A stretch of 64,000 nucleotides of DNA from Chitinophaga sp. MM2321 (GCF_964033635.1 NZ_OZ035533.1:434001-498000); one strand, 5' to 3'. Positions 1 through 8,810 are shown, counted from the first letter of the stretch. The notes: generated from the letters alone by a model not told the origin. Made by a program: numbers and translations.

Positions 1-86
1 GCAACTATTAATCAGTGAAAAAATAATTGCACGCAAATCTAGGTTTATTTACGCAATAAATAAAATTAAGAAAACATTAAATGTAG

Positions 87-1196
87 TTAAACCAGCTCGT
101 AACGCTGTCCGGGTAAGCTTTTGAGCACACTTTGCATTTCCAGGTTAAATACCGCTGTGGCCACCTGGCTGCCGGATAAACAGGTTTGAAGATACAATTC
201 TTCCAGATGCCGCTGCGTCTTTTCCCGGAAAAGGGCCAGGATCTGTTTTTCGTCTTCCGTCAACTGCAAAAAAAGCTCCCTTTGTACAGTGGGGACGGGT
301 TTAATAGCTTCGTCCCAGCCCATTACCTGCAGGATATCGGCTGCACCTGTTACCAGCATCGCTTTATTATTTTTTATCAGGTGATGACAACCGGCGGCAT
401 GTGCATCATGAATACGCCCCGGAATGCAGAAAACATCCCGGTTATACCCAAATGCCAGGTCGGCGGTAATGAGAGAACCACCCTGTATGCCGCTTTCAAT
501 GACCACCGTAGCATCGCAAATGCCTGCTACAATGCGGTTCCGCTTGGGGAAATTCTGCCTGTCCGGTTCCGTATGGCTCATAAACTCCGTTAACAGGCCA
601 CCCTGTTCCAGCATTTGTACCGCTACCTGTTTGTGTGCCTGTGGGTAAATACGGTCCAGGCCATGCGCCAGGACGCCTATGGTAGGCATACCGGTCGCCA
701 ATGCTGTTTTGTGGGCCAGAATGTCAATGCCGTAGGCGAGGCCGCTTACGAGGGTAATATTGGCCATTGCGAGGTCCTTTACCAATTGCTCGCAAACCGT
801 TTTCCCGTAAACAGAAGGATGACGTGTACCTACAATATTCAAAATGCGTGGTGGATTCAGGGAAGCATTGCCCTTGTAATACAGCAGCGCCGGGCTATCA
901 TAACAATGATGCAGCCGTTGCGGATAAGCCGGATCTGTCCGGAATAAAGGCCGGATCCTGTACTTCTCTATAAATGCTATTTCTTTTTCCACTGCGGCAA
1001 AATCGCGGAAATGATGAATGGCGGCAGCTCTCACAGCGCCAACAGTTTCTGTTTTTTCCAGTTCATACTTTTTTGCACGGAAAATATTGCCGGCACTACC
1101 AAATGTTTCCAGCAGTTTTTTAATAATTACATCACCAATCAATGGAATACGGGTTAATGCAATCTGATACATTAATTCCTGGGGCATAACAAACAT
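87..1196 (-). CDS. dprA: DNA-processing protein DprA
   Basis: DprA loads RecA on incoming single-stranded DNA during natural transformation. The 369-residue product has an N-terminal helix-hairpin-like region (about 1-75) and then the DprA Rossmann fold: GTRHPSVYG (about 122-130), SGLAYGIDILAH with the typical GxDxxAH pattern, the PKRNRI stretch, and GGSLITADLA. A short winged-helix-like tail follows. Three in-frame ATGs lie in the first nine codons, so the exact start is open. The only upstream space is 19 bases before a large palindrome, and it holds a degenerate box, TAATTTAA (1204-1211, minus). Length and motifs are normal for the family. Confidence 0.95.
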   Translation of the reverse strand: MFVMPQELMYQIALTRIPLIGDVIIKKLLETFGSAGNIFRAKKYELEKTETVGAVRAAAIHHFRDFAAVEKEIAFIEKYRIRPLFRTDPAYPQRLHHCYDSPALLYYKGNASLNPPRILNIVGTRHPSVYGKTVCEQLVKDLAMANITLVSGLAYGIDILAHKTALATGMPTIGVLAHGLDRIYPQAHKQVAVQMLEQGGLLTEFMSHTEPDRQNFPKRNRIVAGICDATVVIESGIQGGSLITADLAFGYNRDVFCIPGRIHDAHAAGCHHLIKNNKAMLVTGAADILQVMGWDEAIKPVPTVQRELFLQLTEDEKQILALFREKTQRHLEELYLQTCLSGSQVATAVFNLEMQSVLKSLPGQRYELV

Positions 1197-1203
1197 GTTT
1201 CCA

Positions 1204-1211
1204 TTAAATTA
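1204..1211 (-). promoter_or_regulatory. possible degenerate -7 box for dprA
   Basis: TAATTTAA on the minus strand, 7 bases before the first dprA ATG. It resembles the weaker TAAYTTAR boxes seen before the M1 peptidase, vWA and TPMT genes. It is wedged between the palindrome and the gene. Confidence 0.3.
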
Positions 1212-1215
1212 CAAT

Positions 1216-1338
1216 AATATTTACGGATTTTTTGATTTACGAATTTAGAGATTTGAAATGCAGCGGAGATTATCAAAAATCAGATCTTCGCTGCATTTCA
1301 AATCTCTAAATTCGTAAATCAAAAAATCCGTAAATATT
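1216..1338. repeat. family A octamer palindrome (dprA / PorE-like gap)
   Basis: Two arms of about 55 bases are complementary apart from one G/A difference that would be a G-U pair in RNA. The left arm reads as phased octamers from 1219: ATTTACGG, ATTTTTTG, ATTTACGA, ATTTAGAG, ATTTGAAA, then the tip TGCAGCGGAGAT. The right end lies in the TAA stop (1338-1340) of the upstream minus-strand gene. It sits between two co-directional genes and could end or stabilise the upstream mRNA. Confidence 0.9.
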
Positions 1339-3230
1339 TAGAGGCTTATTATCTTAAACACGGTTCTTCTGTTTGCGGCACGACCGTCTTCTGTATCGTT
1401 GGTGACAATGGGTTGGGTTTCGCCATAACCTATGGCGGTGAGACGTTTCGCGTCGATCCCTTTTTCTGTTAAATAAGTCACCACGGATTTAGCCCGGTTT
1501 TCTGACAGCAGTAGATTGTCTTTATCACTGCCTACATTATCCGTATGTCCGGCGATTTCTATTTTTACAGACGGGTTATCCTGCAACAGTTTGACCAGTT
1601 TGTCCAACTCCACTACAGAGGCGGGTTCCAGGTTGTATTGTTTACTGTTGAAGAAGATATTATGGAGGATGATACTGGCGTTTGCAGCCAGTGGTTGCAG
1701 GGGTATATTTTTCTCAAAAGGCAGCCCCGGATTATGATCTTTCAGCGAGAAGTTATCGGAGTAGAACAGGTATCCTTTTTTATTGACGTGGAAGGCGTAA
1801 TCTTTTCCTACGGGTAGCGGCGCCAGGAAGTCGCCGTTGTCGTCGGTTTTTACGGCTGCAATATGATAGCCACCTTGCAGATCAATGACGTCTATGTTAG
1901 CTGTCAGGCGATCATGTGTGATGGTATCATACACGAATCCTTTTACATACAGCGTTTGCAGGGGTCTTGCTTCCGGGTACAATTCAAAGCTGTAAATATC
2001 GAGTCCTCCGCGGGTATCGGAACGGTCGGAGGCGAAGTAGGCGGTTTTGCCATTGGCTTCCACTACGAGTGAAGCATCTTCATCAATGGTGTTGATGGGG
2101 TAGCCGAGGTTGGTGGCTGGTCCCCAGCTGCCATCGGGTTGGCGGCGGGAATAAAATATATCCAGTCCGCCGTAACCGGGATGTCCGTTGGAAGAAAAAT
2201 ACAGCGTTTGTCCGTCGGCGTGAATGAAAGGTGTTGTTTCCCTGCCGCTGGTATTGATATTGGGTCCCATCCGCTCAGGAGTGCTCCAGCGGCCGTTTTC
2301 CAGGCGTTTGCTGGTGAATATATCCGCACCGTTGTCAGGTGTTTCCCTTGCGAAATAAAGTGTTTGTTTGTCGGCTGTTAAACAGGGTTGTGATTCCCAG
2401 TCGCGGGTATTGATGGGTGCGCCGATGTTTTGTGGTGCTGTCCAGCCGGATGGCGTTTTCATGGAGAAATAAATATCGCAGCTCCCTTTTCCTTCCGGAA
2501 ATTCACAGCCGGTAAAAACGAGCATGGTGCCATCCTGCGATATGTTTTGCGCGCCTTCATTAAAGGAGGTGTTCACCGGTTCTCCCATGTTTTGTGCGGG
2601 CGACCAGCCGCTGCTGTCGCGGTAGGTAATATAAAAATCTTCGTTGCGACCATTTACACGCCGCGTAAAGATGAGTGTTTTACTGTCGATGGTAAGGGAT
2701 GGGAAATATTCAGGGTCCTTGCTGTTGATAGGATCACCCAGGTTCTCCGGATGGAAGGGCACTTTCTGCTGGCTTTTATTCACGGCAAAGTCATAGTTGG
2801 CCCTGAGCTTTTCAGCAGTATTATTTTTTGATTTTATGGTAGAAAGATATTGAGTGATTAACTGTAACGCCCCTACGAAATTTCCGGTTCCGGCCATCGC
2901 CCTGGAGTAGGCCATTATCACAGGTTTGATAGCGGTGCTATCCAGCTGTTTTAATTTATCGAAGGCGGTGGTAGCAGCGGCATAGTCTTTCAGTTCCACA
3001 TAGCATAAACCCATTTGTCCGTAAGCATCTGTAAAGGTGGGGGCTGTTTTCAATGCATCCTGAAGGAAACCGATGGCTTCTTTGGTATGATACGTACGTA
3101 CCGCATCCACGGCACGGTCAAAGCTGGCTTTTGCCTTTTTAGGGGCGGTTTCGTACGTGACGGTCTGTGCCCGCATTTGCAGGCTGGCAAACAATAAACA
3201 GCTCAATATTATCAGGAAGGTTTTTTTCAT
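1338..3230 (-). CDS. PorE-like OmpA-family protein (TPR, beta-propeller, regulatory-like domain, OmpA)
   Basis: An exported, peptidoglycan-binding envelope protein of 630 residues. A signal peptide covers about 1-21 (cleaved after an A-Q type site). TPR-like helices follow (about 30-150), then at least five WD40/PD40 propeller blades (about 175-420; LYFARETPD, LYFSSNGHPGYGG and similar). Next is a carboxypeptidase-regulatory-like domain (about 430-500). The C-terminal OmpA domain (about 520-630) has AGHTDNVGS, the LSxxRA helix, GYGE and GRAANRR. This order matches PorE of the Porphyromonas T9SS, which links the machine to peptidoglycan. Bacteroidota carry several paralogues, so a direct T9SS role is inference. 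It lies alone between two repeat elements. Confidence 0.85.
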   Translation of the reverse strand: MKKTFLIILSCLLFASLQMRAQTVTYETAPKKAKASFDRAVDAVRTYHTKEAIGFLQDALKTAPTFTDAYGQMGLCYVELKDYAAATTAFDKLKQLDSTAIKPVIMAYSRAMAGTGNFVGALQLITQYLSTIKSKNNTAEKLRANYDFAVNKSQQKVPFHPENLGDPINSKDPEYFPSLTIDSKTLIFTRRVNGRNEDFYITYRDSSGWSPAQNMGEPVNTSFNEGAQNISQDGTMLVFTGCEFPEGKGSCDIYFSMKTPSGWTAPQNIGAPINTRDWESQPCLTADKQTLYFARETPDNGADIFTSKRLENGRWSTPERMGPNINTSGRETTPFIHADGQTLYFSSNGHPGYGGLDIFYSRRQPDGSWGPATNLGYPINTIDEDASLVVEANGKTAYFASDRSDTRGGLDIYSFELYPEARPLQTLYVKGFVYDTITHDRLTANIDVIDLQGGYHIAAVKTDDNGDFLAPLPVGKDYAFHVNKKGYLFYSDNFSLKDHNPGLPFEKNIPLQPLAANASIILHNIFFNSKQYNLEPASVVELDKLVKLLQDNPSVKIEIAGHTDNVGSDKDNLLLSENRAKSVVTYLTEKGIDAKRLTAIGYGETQPIVTNDTEDGRAANRRTVFKIISL

Positions 3231-3293
3231 AGTATGTATTCACAATGTAAATATAACCCGGAATAAAATATATAGCCATTTGTTTATTTATGT

Positions 3294-3544
3294 AACGCGT
3301 TGTGCTATTAAATTGCCCCCTCCCAACCTCCCCCGAAGGGGGAGGAGAAAGAAAACGAGGGCTTATTTTCGTCGTTGAGGTGGCTATCTAATGTAGGTAG
3401 GTAATATTATGTCATCTGGCCACATAAGATACTCCCGTATTATCCGTAAAATGGTTGTAATCAAAGGTCAAAATAAGACCACTTTCCTTTCTCCTCCCCC
3501 TTCGGGGGAGGTTGGGAGGGGGCAATTTAATAGCACAATGCGTT
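3294..3544. repeat. REP/BIME-like inverted pair inside a word-repeat frame
   Basis: Two 58-base arms (3294-3351 and 3487-3544) are reverse complements with one mismatch. Each arm carries its own small hairpin: 8-bp GC stem 3327-3345 with a GAA loop, and its copy in the right arm. The spacer is 135 bases with no recognisable gene. The G/C-rich core next to the 'cccaacc' tract resembles REP-type elements; two REPs in opposite orientation form a BIME. ATTTATGT octamers flank both sides, linking it to family A. The whole gap 3231-3589 holds only this structure and a half-arm at 3551-3582. Confidence 0.85.
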
Positions 3545-3550
3545 CCGAAT

Positions 3551-3582
3551 ACATAAATTCGTAAATTCCTAAATCTCAAAAT
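3551..3582. repeat. unpaired family A half-arm after queE
   Basis: Reading the minus strand there are four phased octamers: ATTTTGAG, ATTTAGGA, ATTTACGA, ATTTATGT. They begin 7 bases after the queE stop codon. A short counterpart (ATTTGTTT then ATTTATGT) lies on the other side of the BIME at about 3278-3293, so the BIME seems to form the centre of a decayed family A element. Confidence 0.6.
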
Positions 3583-3589
3583 ATTTTAC

Positions 3590-4216
3590 TCAGGGAACAT
3601 TGATGTATTTATGTATTTGCATCGATAACGTCCACTGTGGGTTGTCTTTGATATAATCAATGATCAGTGGTGTCATTTGCGCACTGCGGTCCCATTCGGG
3701 TTGGAGGTATAATTTACAGTGCTTTCCTGCCAGCGCAGCATATTTTTCTGCCCAGGCAAAATCTGCTTTGTTGAAGATGACCACTTTCAGCTCATGAGCT
3801 GCTTTACAGATGTCGGGGAGCGGCGCCTTAAATTTTTTGGGAGATAAGGTGATCCAGTCCCAGTTTCCGCTGAGAGGAGAGGAGCCGGAAGTTTCTATGT
3901 GGGTTTGAAAACCTTGTTTATGCAGTGCTTTGGTCAGGAGATCCAGGTTGTGCATCAGTGGCTCACCGCCAGTGATGACAGCAATGCGGGCCGGATATTT
4001 CGCTGCTTCACCGATGATATTATCAACAGCAACCTGCGGATGTTTATCAGCATCCCAGCTATCTTTCACATCGCACCAATGACAGCCAACATCGCAGCCG
4101 CCGAGTCTTACAAAATAGGCAGCCCTTCCCTGATGGAATCCTTCACCCTGAATAGTGTAAAAGCGTTCCATCACCGGAAGGGTAGTGGTATTAATATTTG
4201 TTGTTATTACAGACAT
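3590..4216 (-). CDS. queE: 7-carboxy-7-deazaguanine synthase QueE
   Basis: A radical SAM enzyme that contracts 6-carboxy-tetrahydropterin to 7-carboxy-7-deazaguanine in queuosine synthesis. The 208-residue protein opens with FYTIQGEG, then GGCDVGCHWCD with the Cx3Cx2C cluster motif, and TGGEPL further on. It is the short form typical of QueE. A GATCTTTG box (4228-4235, minus) lies 11 bases before the ATG and is one base off the TAnnTTTG consensus. The queuosine-inserting tgt gene is about 14 kb away in this window; queC, queD and queF are not seen here. Confidence 0.93.
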   Translation of the reverse strand: MSVITTNINTTTLPVMERFYTIQGEGFHQGRAAYFVRLGGCDVGCHWCDVKDSWDADKHPQVAVDNIIGEAAKYPARIAVITGGEPLMHNLDLLTKALHKQGFQTHIETSGSSPLSGNWDWITLSPKKFKAPLPDICKAAHELKVVIFNKADFAWAEKYAALAGKHCKLYLQPEWDRSAQMTPLIIDYIKDNPQWTLSMQIHKYINVP

Positions 4217-4257
4217 GACTTACTTCACAAAGATCCGGTTTTTGGCCGGAACTTTTT

Positions 4258-5145
4258 TTAATTCATACTTCCTTTCAGGCCAATGTTTGCATGATAGGTA
4301 TTCTTCAGCAATGCGGCGATGGTCATAGGACCTACACCACCGGGTACCGGTGATATGTAGCTGCATTTGGGCGCTACTTCATCAAATTTCACATCACCTT
4401 TGAGGCGGAAACCGCTCTTTTTGCTGGCATCTTCTACACGGTTGATCCCTACATCCACAATTACAGCACCTTCTTTCACCATGTCAGCGGTCACAAAATC
4501 AGGTTTGCCGATAGCTGCGATAATAATATCCGCCTGCCGGCAGATTTCAGCCAGGTTATGTGTTTGTGAGTGTGTAAGCGTTACGGTACAGTTGCCGGGA
4601 TACGTGTTGCGGCTCAGTAAAATGCTCATCGGCGTACCTACAATATGGCTGCGACCTATTACCACGGCGTGTTTGCCTTTGGTAGGAATCTGGTAATGTT
4701 CCAGCATCAGCATAATACCATATGGGGTAGCCGGAATGAAAGCAGGTAACCCGCTTACCATTTTACCCACATTCATCGGGTGAAAACCATCTACATCCTT
4801 GCTTGGATCAATGGTGTTGATCACCAGTTCTTCGTTGATGTGTTTAGGCAAGGGTAATTGCACCAATATACCATCTACATCCGTATTCTCATTGAGTAAG
4901 GTGATCTGATCGAGCAGGTGTTTTTCTGAAATCTGTGCATCAAAGCGGAGCAGGGTAGAATTGTATCCGCATTGCGCGCATGATTTAACCTTGGATGCTA
5001 CGTAGGTTTCACTCGCCGGATTGTTACCCACCAGTATAGCTGCCAGGTGGGGCAATTTTTTACCAGCGGCCTTTAATTCAGCCACCTGAGCGGCTAATTG
5101 GGCCTTAATGGCCTCTGAAACTAGTTTACCGTCTAAAATTTGCAT
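4258..5145 (-). CDS. folD: bifunctional methylenetetrahydrofolate dehydrogenase / methenyltetrahydrofolate cyclohydrolase FolD
   Basis: FolD interconverts methylene-, methenyl- and 10-formyl-tetrahydrofolate in the cytosol. Visible family motifs are YVASKxxxC with the catalytic lysine, [16 protein letters not shown], the [13 protein letters not shown] site and [10 protein letters not shown] near the end. The open frame starts with a TTG at 5151, but that TTG is part of a TACCTTTG promoter box (5149-5156, minus). I therefore start at the ATG at 5145 (M-Q-I-L-D-G-K), giving 295 residues and probably a leaderless mRNA. queE follows after 41 bases, so the two may be co-transcribed. Confidence 0.95.
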   Translation of the reverse strand: MQILDGKLVSEAIKAQLAAQVAELKAAGKKLPHLAAILVGNNPASETYVASKVKSCAQCGYNSTLLRFDAQISEKHLLDQITLLNENTDVDGILVQLPLPKHINEELVINTIDPSKDVDGFHPMNVGKMVSGLPAFIPATPYGIMLMLEHYQIPTKGKHAVVIGRSHIVGTPMSILLSRNTYPGNCTVTLTHSQTHNLAEICRQADIIIAAIGKPDFVTADMVKEGAVIVDVGINRVEDASKKSGFRLKGDVKFDEVAPKCSYISPVPGGVGPMTIAALLKNTYHANIGLKGSMN

Positions 5146-5148
5146 GTG

Positions 5149-5156
5149 CAAAGGTA
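5149..5156 (-). promoter_or_regulatory. -7 box TACCTTTG for folD
   Basis: A perfect TAnnTTTG on the minus strand with only three bases between it and the folD ATG at 5145. This decides the start against the TTG at 5151 and implies a leaderless transcript. Confidence 0.6.
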
Positions 5157-5161
5157 AGAAT

Positions 5162-5265
5162 CATTTGGGGATTTTTTGATTTTGGTATTCAGCTATTTTG
5201 TTTCAGCAGCACGTCTGTCTCGGAAACAAAATCTCTAAATTCGTAAATCAAAAAATCCCTAAATG
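5162..5265. repeat. family A palindrome with diverged arms (folD / pckA gap)
   Basis: Left words: ATTTGGGG, ATTTTTTG, ATTTTGGT, ATTCAGCT, ATTTTGTT. Right words on the opposite strand: ATTTAGGG, ATTTTTTG, ATTTACGA, ATTTAGAG, ATTTTGTT. The octamer phase is kept but the middle words differ, so this is a decayed or recombined copy. Its tip (ATTTTGTTTC) is the second tip type, shared with 9862 and 58833. It ends 17 bases upstream of the folD ATG. Confidence 0.8.
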
Positions 5266-5283
5266 TTTAATGGTCGCTGGTCC

Positions 5284-5321
5284 AGCAAAACAAGTGCTCT
5301 CTGGGGAGCTCTTGTTTTGCT
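5284..5321. other. strong 16-bp hairpin in an unexplained 170-base stretch
   Basis: Arms 5284-5299 and 5306-5321 pair over 16 positions with one mismatch and a six-base loop. No T-run follows on either strand, so it is not a standard terminator. The rest of 5266-5444 contains no ORF I can support, no repeat words and no tRNA. It could be part of a structured RNA downstream of pckA; 6S RNA was considered and not supported. Confidence 0.45.
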
Positions 5322-5444
5322 CAGGCATTGCGCCCGTCAGAACCTGCGTTTAGTGGAAGTTATAAGGCAAGGTTTAAATATAGGTCATCTTGCTGACACT
5401 TGCAACAAGCGGCCTCAGATCACATGATATTATGATATTTTATA

Positions 5445-7046
5445 TTATAGTTTAGGGGCAGCGGCCAATATTTCAGCATCGGCAGCGGCAGCATATTTTT
5501 CGAAATTAAGGATAAACTGGTTGGCCAGATTCCTGGCTTGTTCATCGTAAGCGGCTTTATTTTCCCAGGTATTGCGTGGGTTCAGTATGTTTTCCGGTAC
5601 ACCGGGACAGGTATCCGGAATAGCAAAACCGAATACCGGATGCGGATGGAAAGCCGCATGATCCAGTTCGCCTTTCAGTGCCGCCGCAATCATAGCGCGG
5701 GTATACGCCAGTTTGATACGGTTGCCGGTACCATAGGCGCCACCTGTCCAGCCGGTATTGATCAGCCACACATTTACTTTATGCAGGCGCATTCTTTCAC
5801 CCAACATCTGTGCATACTGCGCAGGATGCAGCGGAAGGAACGGTGCGCCAAAGCAGGCGCTGAAAGTGGATTTAGGTTCGGTAACGCCGGCTTCTGTACC
5901 CGCTACCTTGGCGGTATAACCGGAAATGAACTGGTACATCGCCTGACCGGGAGATAGCTTTGAAACGGGTGGCAATACACCGTAAGCGTCGCAGGTCAGG
6001 AAGAAAATATTTTTAGGAATGCCGCCAACAGCGGGTTCCAGTACATTATCAATATAGTGCAATGGATAAGATACACGGGTGTTTTCCGTAATACTTTTAT
6101 CTGCGTAGTTAACGGTGTTGGTGCCGGGGAAGAAGCGGGTATTCTCCAGCAGCGCGCCTTTGCGTACTGCATGAAAAATCTGTGGTTCTTTATCTTCACT
6201 GAGGTCAATACATTTTGCATAGCAGCCACCTTCAAAGTTGAATACACCGGAAGCAGTCCAGCCATGTTCATCGTCGCCAATGAGTTTGCGGGAAGGATCT
6301 GCACTCAGCGTGGTTTTGCCGGTACCACTCAAACCAAAAAATATAGCAGTATCGCCATCATCGCCCTGGTTGGCGGAACAGTGCATGCTCAGCACCTGCT
6401 TGTTATGCGGTAAAACATAGTTCAGGATGGTGAAAATGCCTTTTTTAACTTCTCCGGTATAGGCGCTGCCGCCTATGATGATAATTTTCCGGGAGAAGTT
6501 GATGACAGAGAAGTTTTGCTGACGGGTTCCATCAGTAGTCGGATCTGCCAGGCAGCCGGGCGCCTGGATCACGGTCCATTCCGGATGCATATAATCCTGT
6601 TCTTCTTCTGTAGGGCGAAGAAACATGTTGTATGCAAACAGGCTTGACCAGGGCGTTTCCGTGATCACTTTGATGTTGATACGGTAATCATCATCTGCAC
6701 AGGCATAACAATCGCGTACCCACACATCTTTACCGGCAAAATAACCGGTGATCCTGCGGTATAAACGATCAAAAAATGCTGTTGAAATAGGAAGGTTGAA
6801 GTCATTCCAGTTGATGGTAGTCGCCGTCATAGCATCTTCCACAATAAATCTGTCTTTGGGGGAACGGCCTGTATACTCACCGGTATTGACAGCCAATGCG
6901 CCGCTATCCGCGATTACGCCTTGTTTTCTGGCTATCGTCTGTTCTTCCAGCTTCCCGGGCGAGAGCTGATAATATACATTCGTCGTGTTCTCTATGCCAA
7001 GTTCCCGTAAATCGGAAACAGGGTTCCTTACGCTACTCATTTGCAT
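5445..7046 (-). CDS. pckA: phosphoenolpyruvate carboxykinase (ATP)
   Basis: PckA converts oxaloacetate plus ATP to phosphoenolpyruvate, the first committed step of gluconeogenesis. The 533-residue protein has the complete ATP-type signature: SGTGKTTLSADP (kinase-1a P-loop), IGDDEHGW (metal site, kinase-2), GYTAKVAGTE and TGWTGGAYGTG for adenine and substrate binding. Two ATGs (7046 and 7040) precede SSVRNPVSDL. A TAGTTTTG box at 7075-7082 (minus) gives a leader of roughly 25 bases. It faces pepP across a 325-base divergent gap. Confidence 0.97.
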   Translation of the reverse strand: MQMSSVRNPVSDLRELGIENTTNVYYQLSPGKLEEQTIARKQGVIADSGALAVNTGEYTGRSPKDRFIVEDAMTATTINWNDFNLPISTAFFDRLYRRITGYFAGKDVWVRDCYACADDDYRINIKVITETPWSSLFAYNMFLRPTEEEQDYMHPEWTVIQAPGCLADPTTDGTRQQNFSVINFSRKIIIIGGSAYTGEVKKGIFTILNYVLPHNKQVLSMHCSANQGDDGDTAIFFGLSGTGKTTLSADPSRKLIGDDEHGWTASGVFNFEGGCYAKCIDLSEDKEPQIFHAVRKGALLENTRFFPGTNTVNYADKSITENTRVSYPLHYIDNVLEPAVGGIPKNIFFLTCDAYGVLPPVSKLSPGQAMYQFISGYTAKVAGTEAGVTEPKSTFSACFGAPFLPLHPAQYAQMLGERMRLHKVNVWLINTGWTGGAYGTGNRIKLAYTRAMIAAALKGELDHAAFHPHPVFGFAIPDTCPGVPENILNPRNTWENKAAYDEQARNLANQFILNFEKYAAAADAEILAAAPKL

Positions 7047-7074
7047 AAACGCAAGATTGTTTTGGTGTAAAAGG

Positions 7075-7082
7075 CAAAACTA
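7075..7082 (-). promoter_or_regulatory. -7 box TAGTTTTG for pckA
   Basis: A perfect TAnnTTTG on the minus strand, 28 bases before the first pckA ATG. Confidence 0.6.
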
Positions 7083-7338
7083 GTGATTTTTTGATATTAT
7101 CTAATTTTATCGGTGTTGTACCAGCAAAATTTAGATGAATGAGATAGTATTAGTGTGTTTTTTTGATGAATGTACAGTTAGCGGACTTTTCCTTGCAGGA
7201 TATTAAAATCTAAATGTGTTAATATAACATTAAGTATTAATCATGTGATATTAGTACGATCTTGCGATTTAGTGCCGTTGAAATTAACCGATTTAGCAGT
7301 TCCTCCTTCTCTCACATTTCTAAATCCCAAAATTTACC
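7083..7338. other. AT-rich divergent regulatory gap pckA / pepP
   Basis: Between the two promoter boxes there is AT-rich sequence with no supported ORF. Traces of family A words are visible: ATTTTTTG near 7085, and on the minus strand ATTTTGGG and ATTTAGAA at 7318-7333. They do not form an intact palindrome, so this may be the wreck of one. Confidence 0.4.
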
Positions 7339-7346
7339 TAGGTTTG
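7339..7346 (+). promoter_or_regulatory. -7 box TAGGTTTG for pepP
   Basis: A perfect TAnnTTTG, 25 bases before the pepP ATG at 7372. Confidence 0.6.
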
Positions 7347-7371
7347 AAGCCTCATTTGAAATCAAGAAGAT

Positions 7372-8661
7372 ATGAAGAATCTGCCCTTGGATCCGCAGCT
7401 GTTTGTTAAAAACCGCCAGCGTTTTGTGGCTAAAATGCAGCCGCAATCTATAGCTATCATCAATTCCAATGATGAATTGCCGAGCAATGGTGATGCGCTG
7501 TATAAATTCAAACAAAACTCAGACCTGTACTGGCTCACAGGTATTGACCAGGAAGATACGATGGTGGTATTGTTTCCGGATAACCCGGATCCCAAATACC
7601 GTGAAGTGCTGGTATTGGTGCGTCCCAACGAGTTAAAGGAAAAGTGGGATGGACACCGGTTGCGCAGGGAAGAAGCATTTGCTGTTTCCGGTATGTCTAC
7701 GGTAGTATGGCTCGATAGCCTGGATGCTTTGCTCCAGCAATGGATCAATGACGCTGCCAACATCTACCTTAATTCCAATGAAAATAACCGCAAAGGCAGC
7801 CTGGTACCTGTAAAGGATTACCGTTATGTGCAGGAAATGAAAGCGCGTTATCCATTACACAATTATGTGCGTGCGGCCCTTCTTTTTAAAGAACTGCGTG
7901 CCGTAAAAACGGCGGAAGAAATAGCTGTGATGCAGGTGGCGATGGATATTACGGAGAAAGCTTTCCGTCGTATCCTGCAATTTATAAAACCAGGTGTATG
8001 GGAGCATGAAATTCATGCAGAGATCGTACACGAGTTTCTGCGCAATCGCTCTGCCGGTGAGGCTTATGGCTCTATCATCGCTTCCGGCGACCGTGCACGC
8101 ACCCTGCATTATGTTTCCAATAACCAGGAGTGTAAAGATGGTGAATTGATCCTGATGGATTTTGGTGCGGAATACGGTGGTTATAATGCCGATCTTACCC
8201 GCACAGTGCCCGTAAACGGGAAGTTCAGCGCCCGTCAGCGCCAGGTATACGATGCCTGTCTGCACCTGCATAACTATGCAAAAGCTATTCTCCGTCCCGG
8301 TATCACTATTGCAAAATATCACGAAATGGTGGGCGTGGAAGCCGGAAAAGAATTTGTAAAGCTGGGCCTGCTCACAGGTGCCGACATCAAAAACCAGGAC
8401 CCTGAAACACCGGCTTACCGCAAATACCTGTACCATGGCATCTCCCACCACCTGGGTGTGGATGTACATGATTTGGGTCCCTCTTTTCATAAACCTGTTC
8501 CTGAAGGTGCAGTAATGACCATCGAACCAGGCATTTATATTGAAGAAGAAAAAATGGGTATCCGCATAGAAAATAATATCTGGCTCACTGCCGCTGGTAA
8601 TGTAGACCTGATGAAAAACATTCCTATTACGGCGGATGAAATAGAAGCCCTGATGAAGTAG
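7372..8661 (+). CDS. pepP: Xaa-Pro aminopeptidase (aminopeptidase P, M24B)
   Basis: A dinuclear-metal aminopeptidase that removes the N-terminal residue in front of proline. The 429-residue protein has the N-terminal AMP_N domain (about 1-130) and the pita-bread catalytic domain. Metal ligands are recognisable: Asp in LMDFGAEYGGY, Asp in ADLTRT, His in GISHHLGVDVHD, Glu in TIEPGIYIE and Glu in IRIENN. No signal peptide is seen, so it should be cytosolic. It is the first of a plus-strand run and is separated from pssA by a 150-base gap holding a palindrome. Confidence 0.94.
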   Translation: MKNLPLDPQLFVKNRQRFVAKMQPQSIAIINSNDELPSNGDALYKFKQNSDLYWLTGIDQEDTMVVLFPDNPDPKYREVLVLVRPNELKEKWDGHRLRREEAFAVSGMSTVVWLDSLDALLQQWINDAANIYLNSNENNRKGSLVPVKDYRYVQEMKARYPLHNYVRAALLFKELRAVKTAEEIAVMQVAMDITEKAFRRILQFIKPGVWEHEIHAEIVHEFLRNRSAGEAYGSIIASGDRARTLHYVSNNQECKDGELILMDFGAEYGGYNADLTRTVPVNGKFSARQRQVYDACLHLHNYAKAILRPGITIAKYHEMVGVEAGKEFVKLGLLTGADIKNQDPETPAYRKYLYHGISHHLGVDVHDLGPSFHKPVPEGAVMTIEPGIYIEEEKMGIRIENNIWLTAAGNVDLMKNIPITADEIEALMK

Positions 8662-8666
8662 GGAAT

Positions 8667-8773
8667 ATTTTGAGATTTTTTGATTTAGGGATTTGAAATG
8701 CAGCGGAGATTATCTGATCAGGTCTCCGCTGCATTTCAAATCCCTAAATCCGTAAATCAAAAAATCTCAAAAT
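8667..8773. repeat. family A palindrome with a one-word length difference (pepP / pssA gap)
   Basis: Left arm words are ATTTTGAG, ATTTTTTG, ATTTAGGG, ATTTGAAA, then TGCAGCGGAGA. The right arm (opposite strand) has the same words in the same order plus one extra octamer, ATTTACGG, inserted before ATTTAGGG. Everything else pairs. A further octamer, ATTTTTTG in complement, extends the right side at 8774-8781. It begins 5 bases after the pepP stop. Confidence 0.9.
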
Positions 8774-8810
8774 CAAAAAATGATGTCTATTTTGTTCACA
8801 AATCACTTGA

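Noticed and set aside
1216..1338. The palindromes as a CRISPR array or tandem direct repeat
   Set aside because: They are single inverted repeats at scattered loci with no spacers and no cas genes nearby.
5266..5444. 6S RNA as an explanation of the hairpin region
   Set aside because: GCAA.AAGCGG-like and CCTGCG-like pieces occur, but in the wrong order, and I can draw no closing stem with a central bubble.
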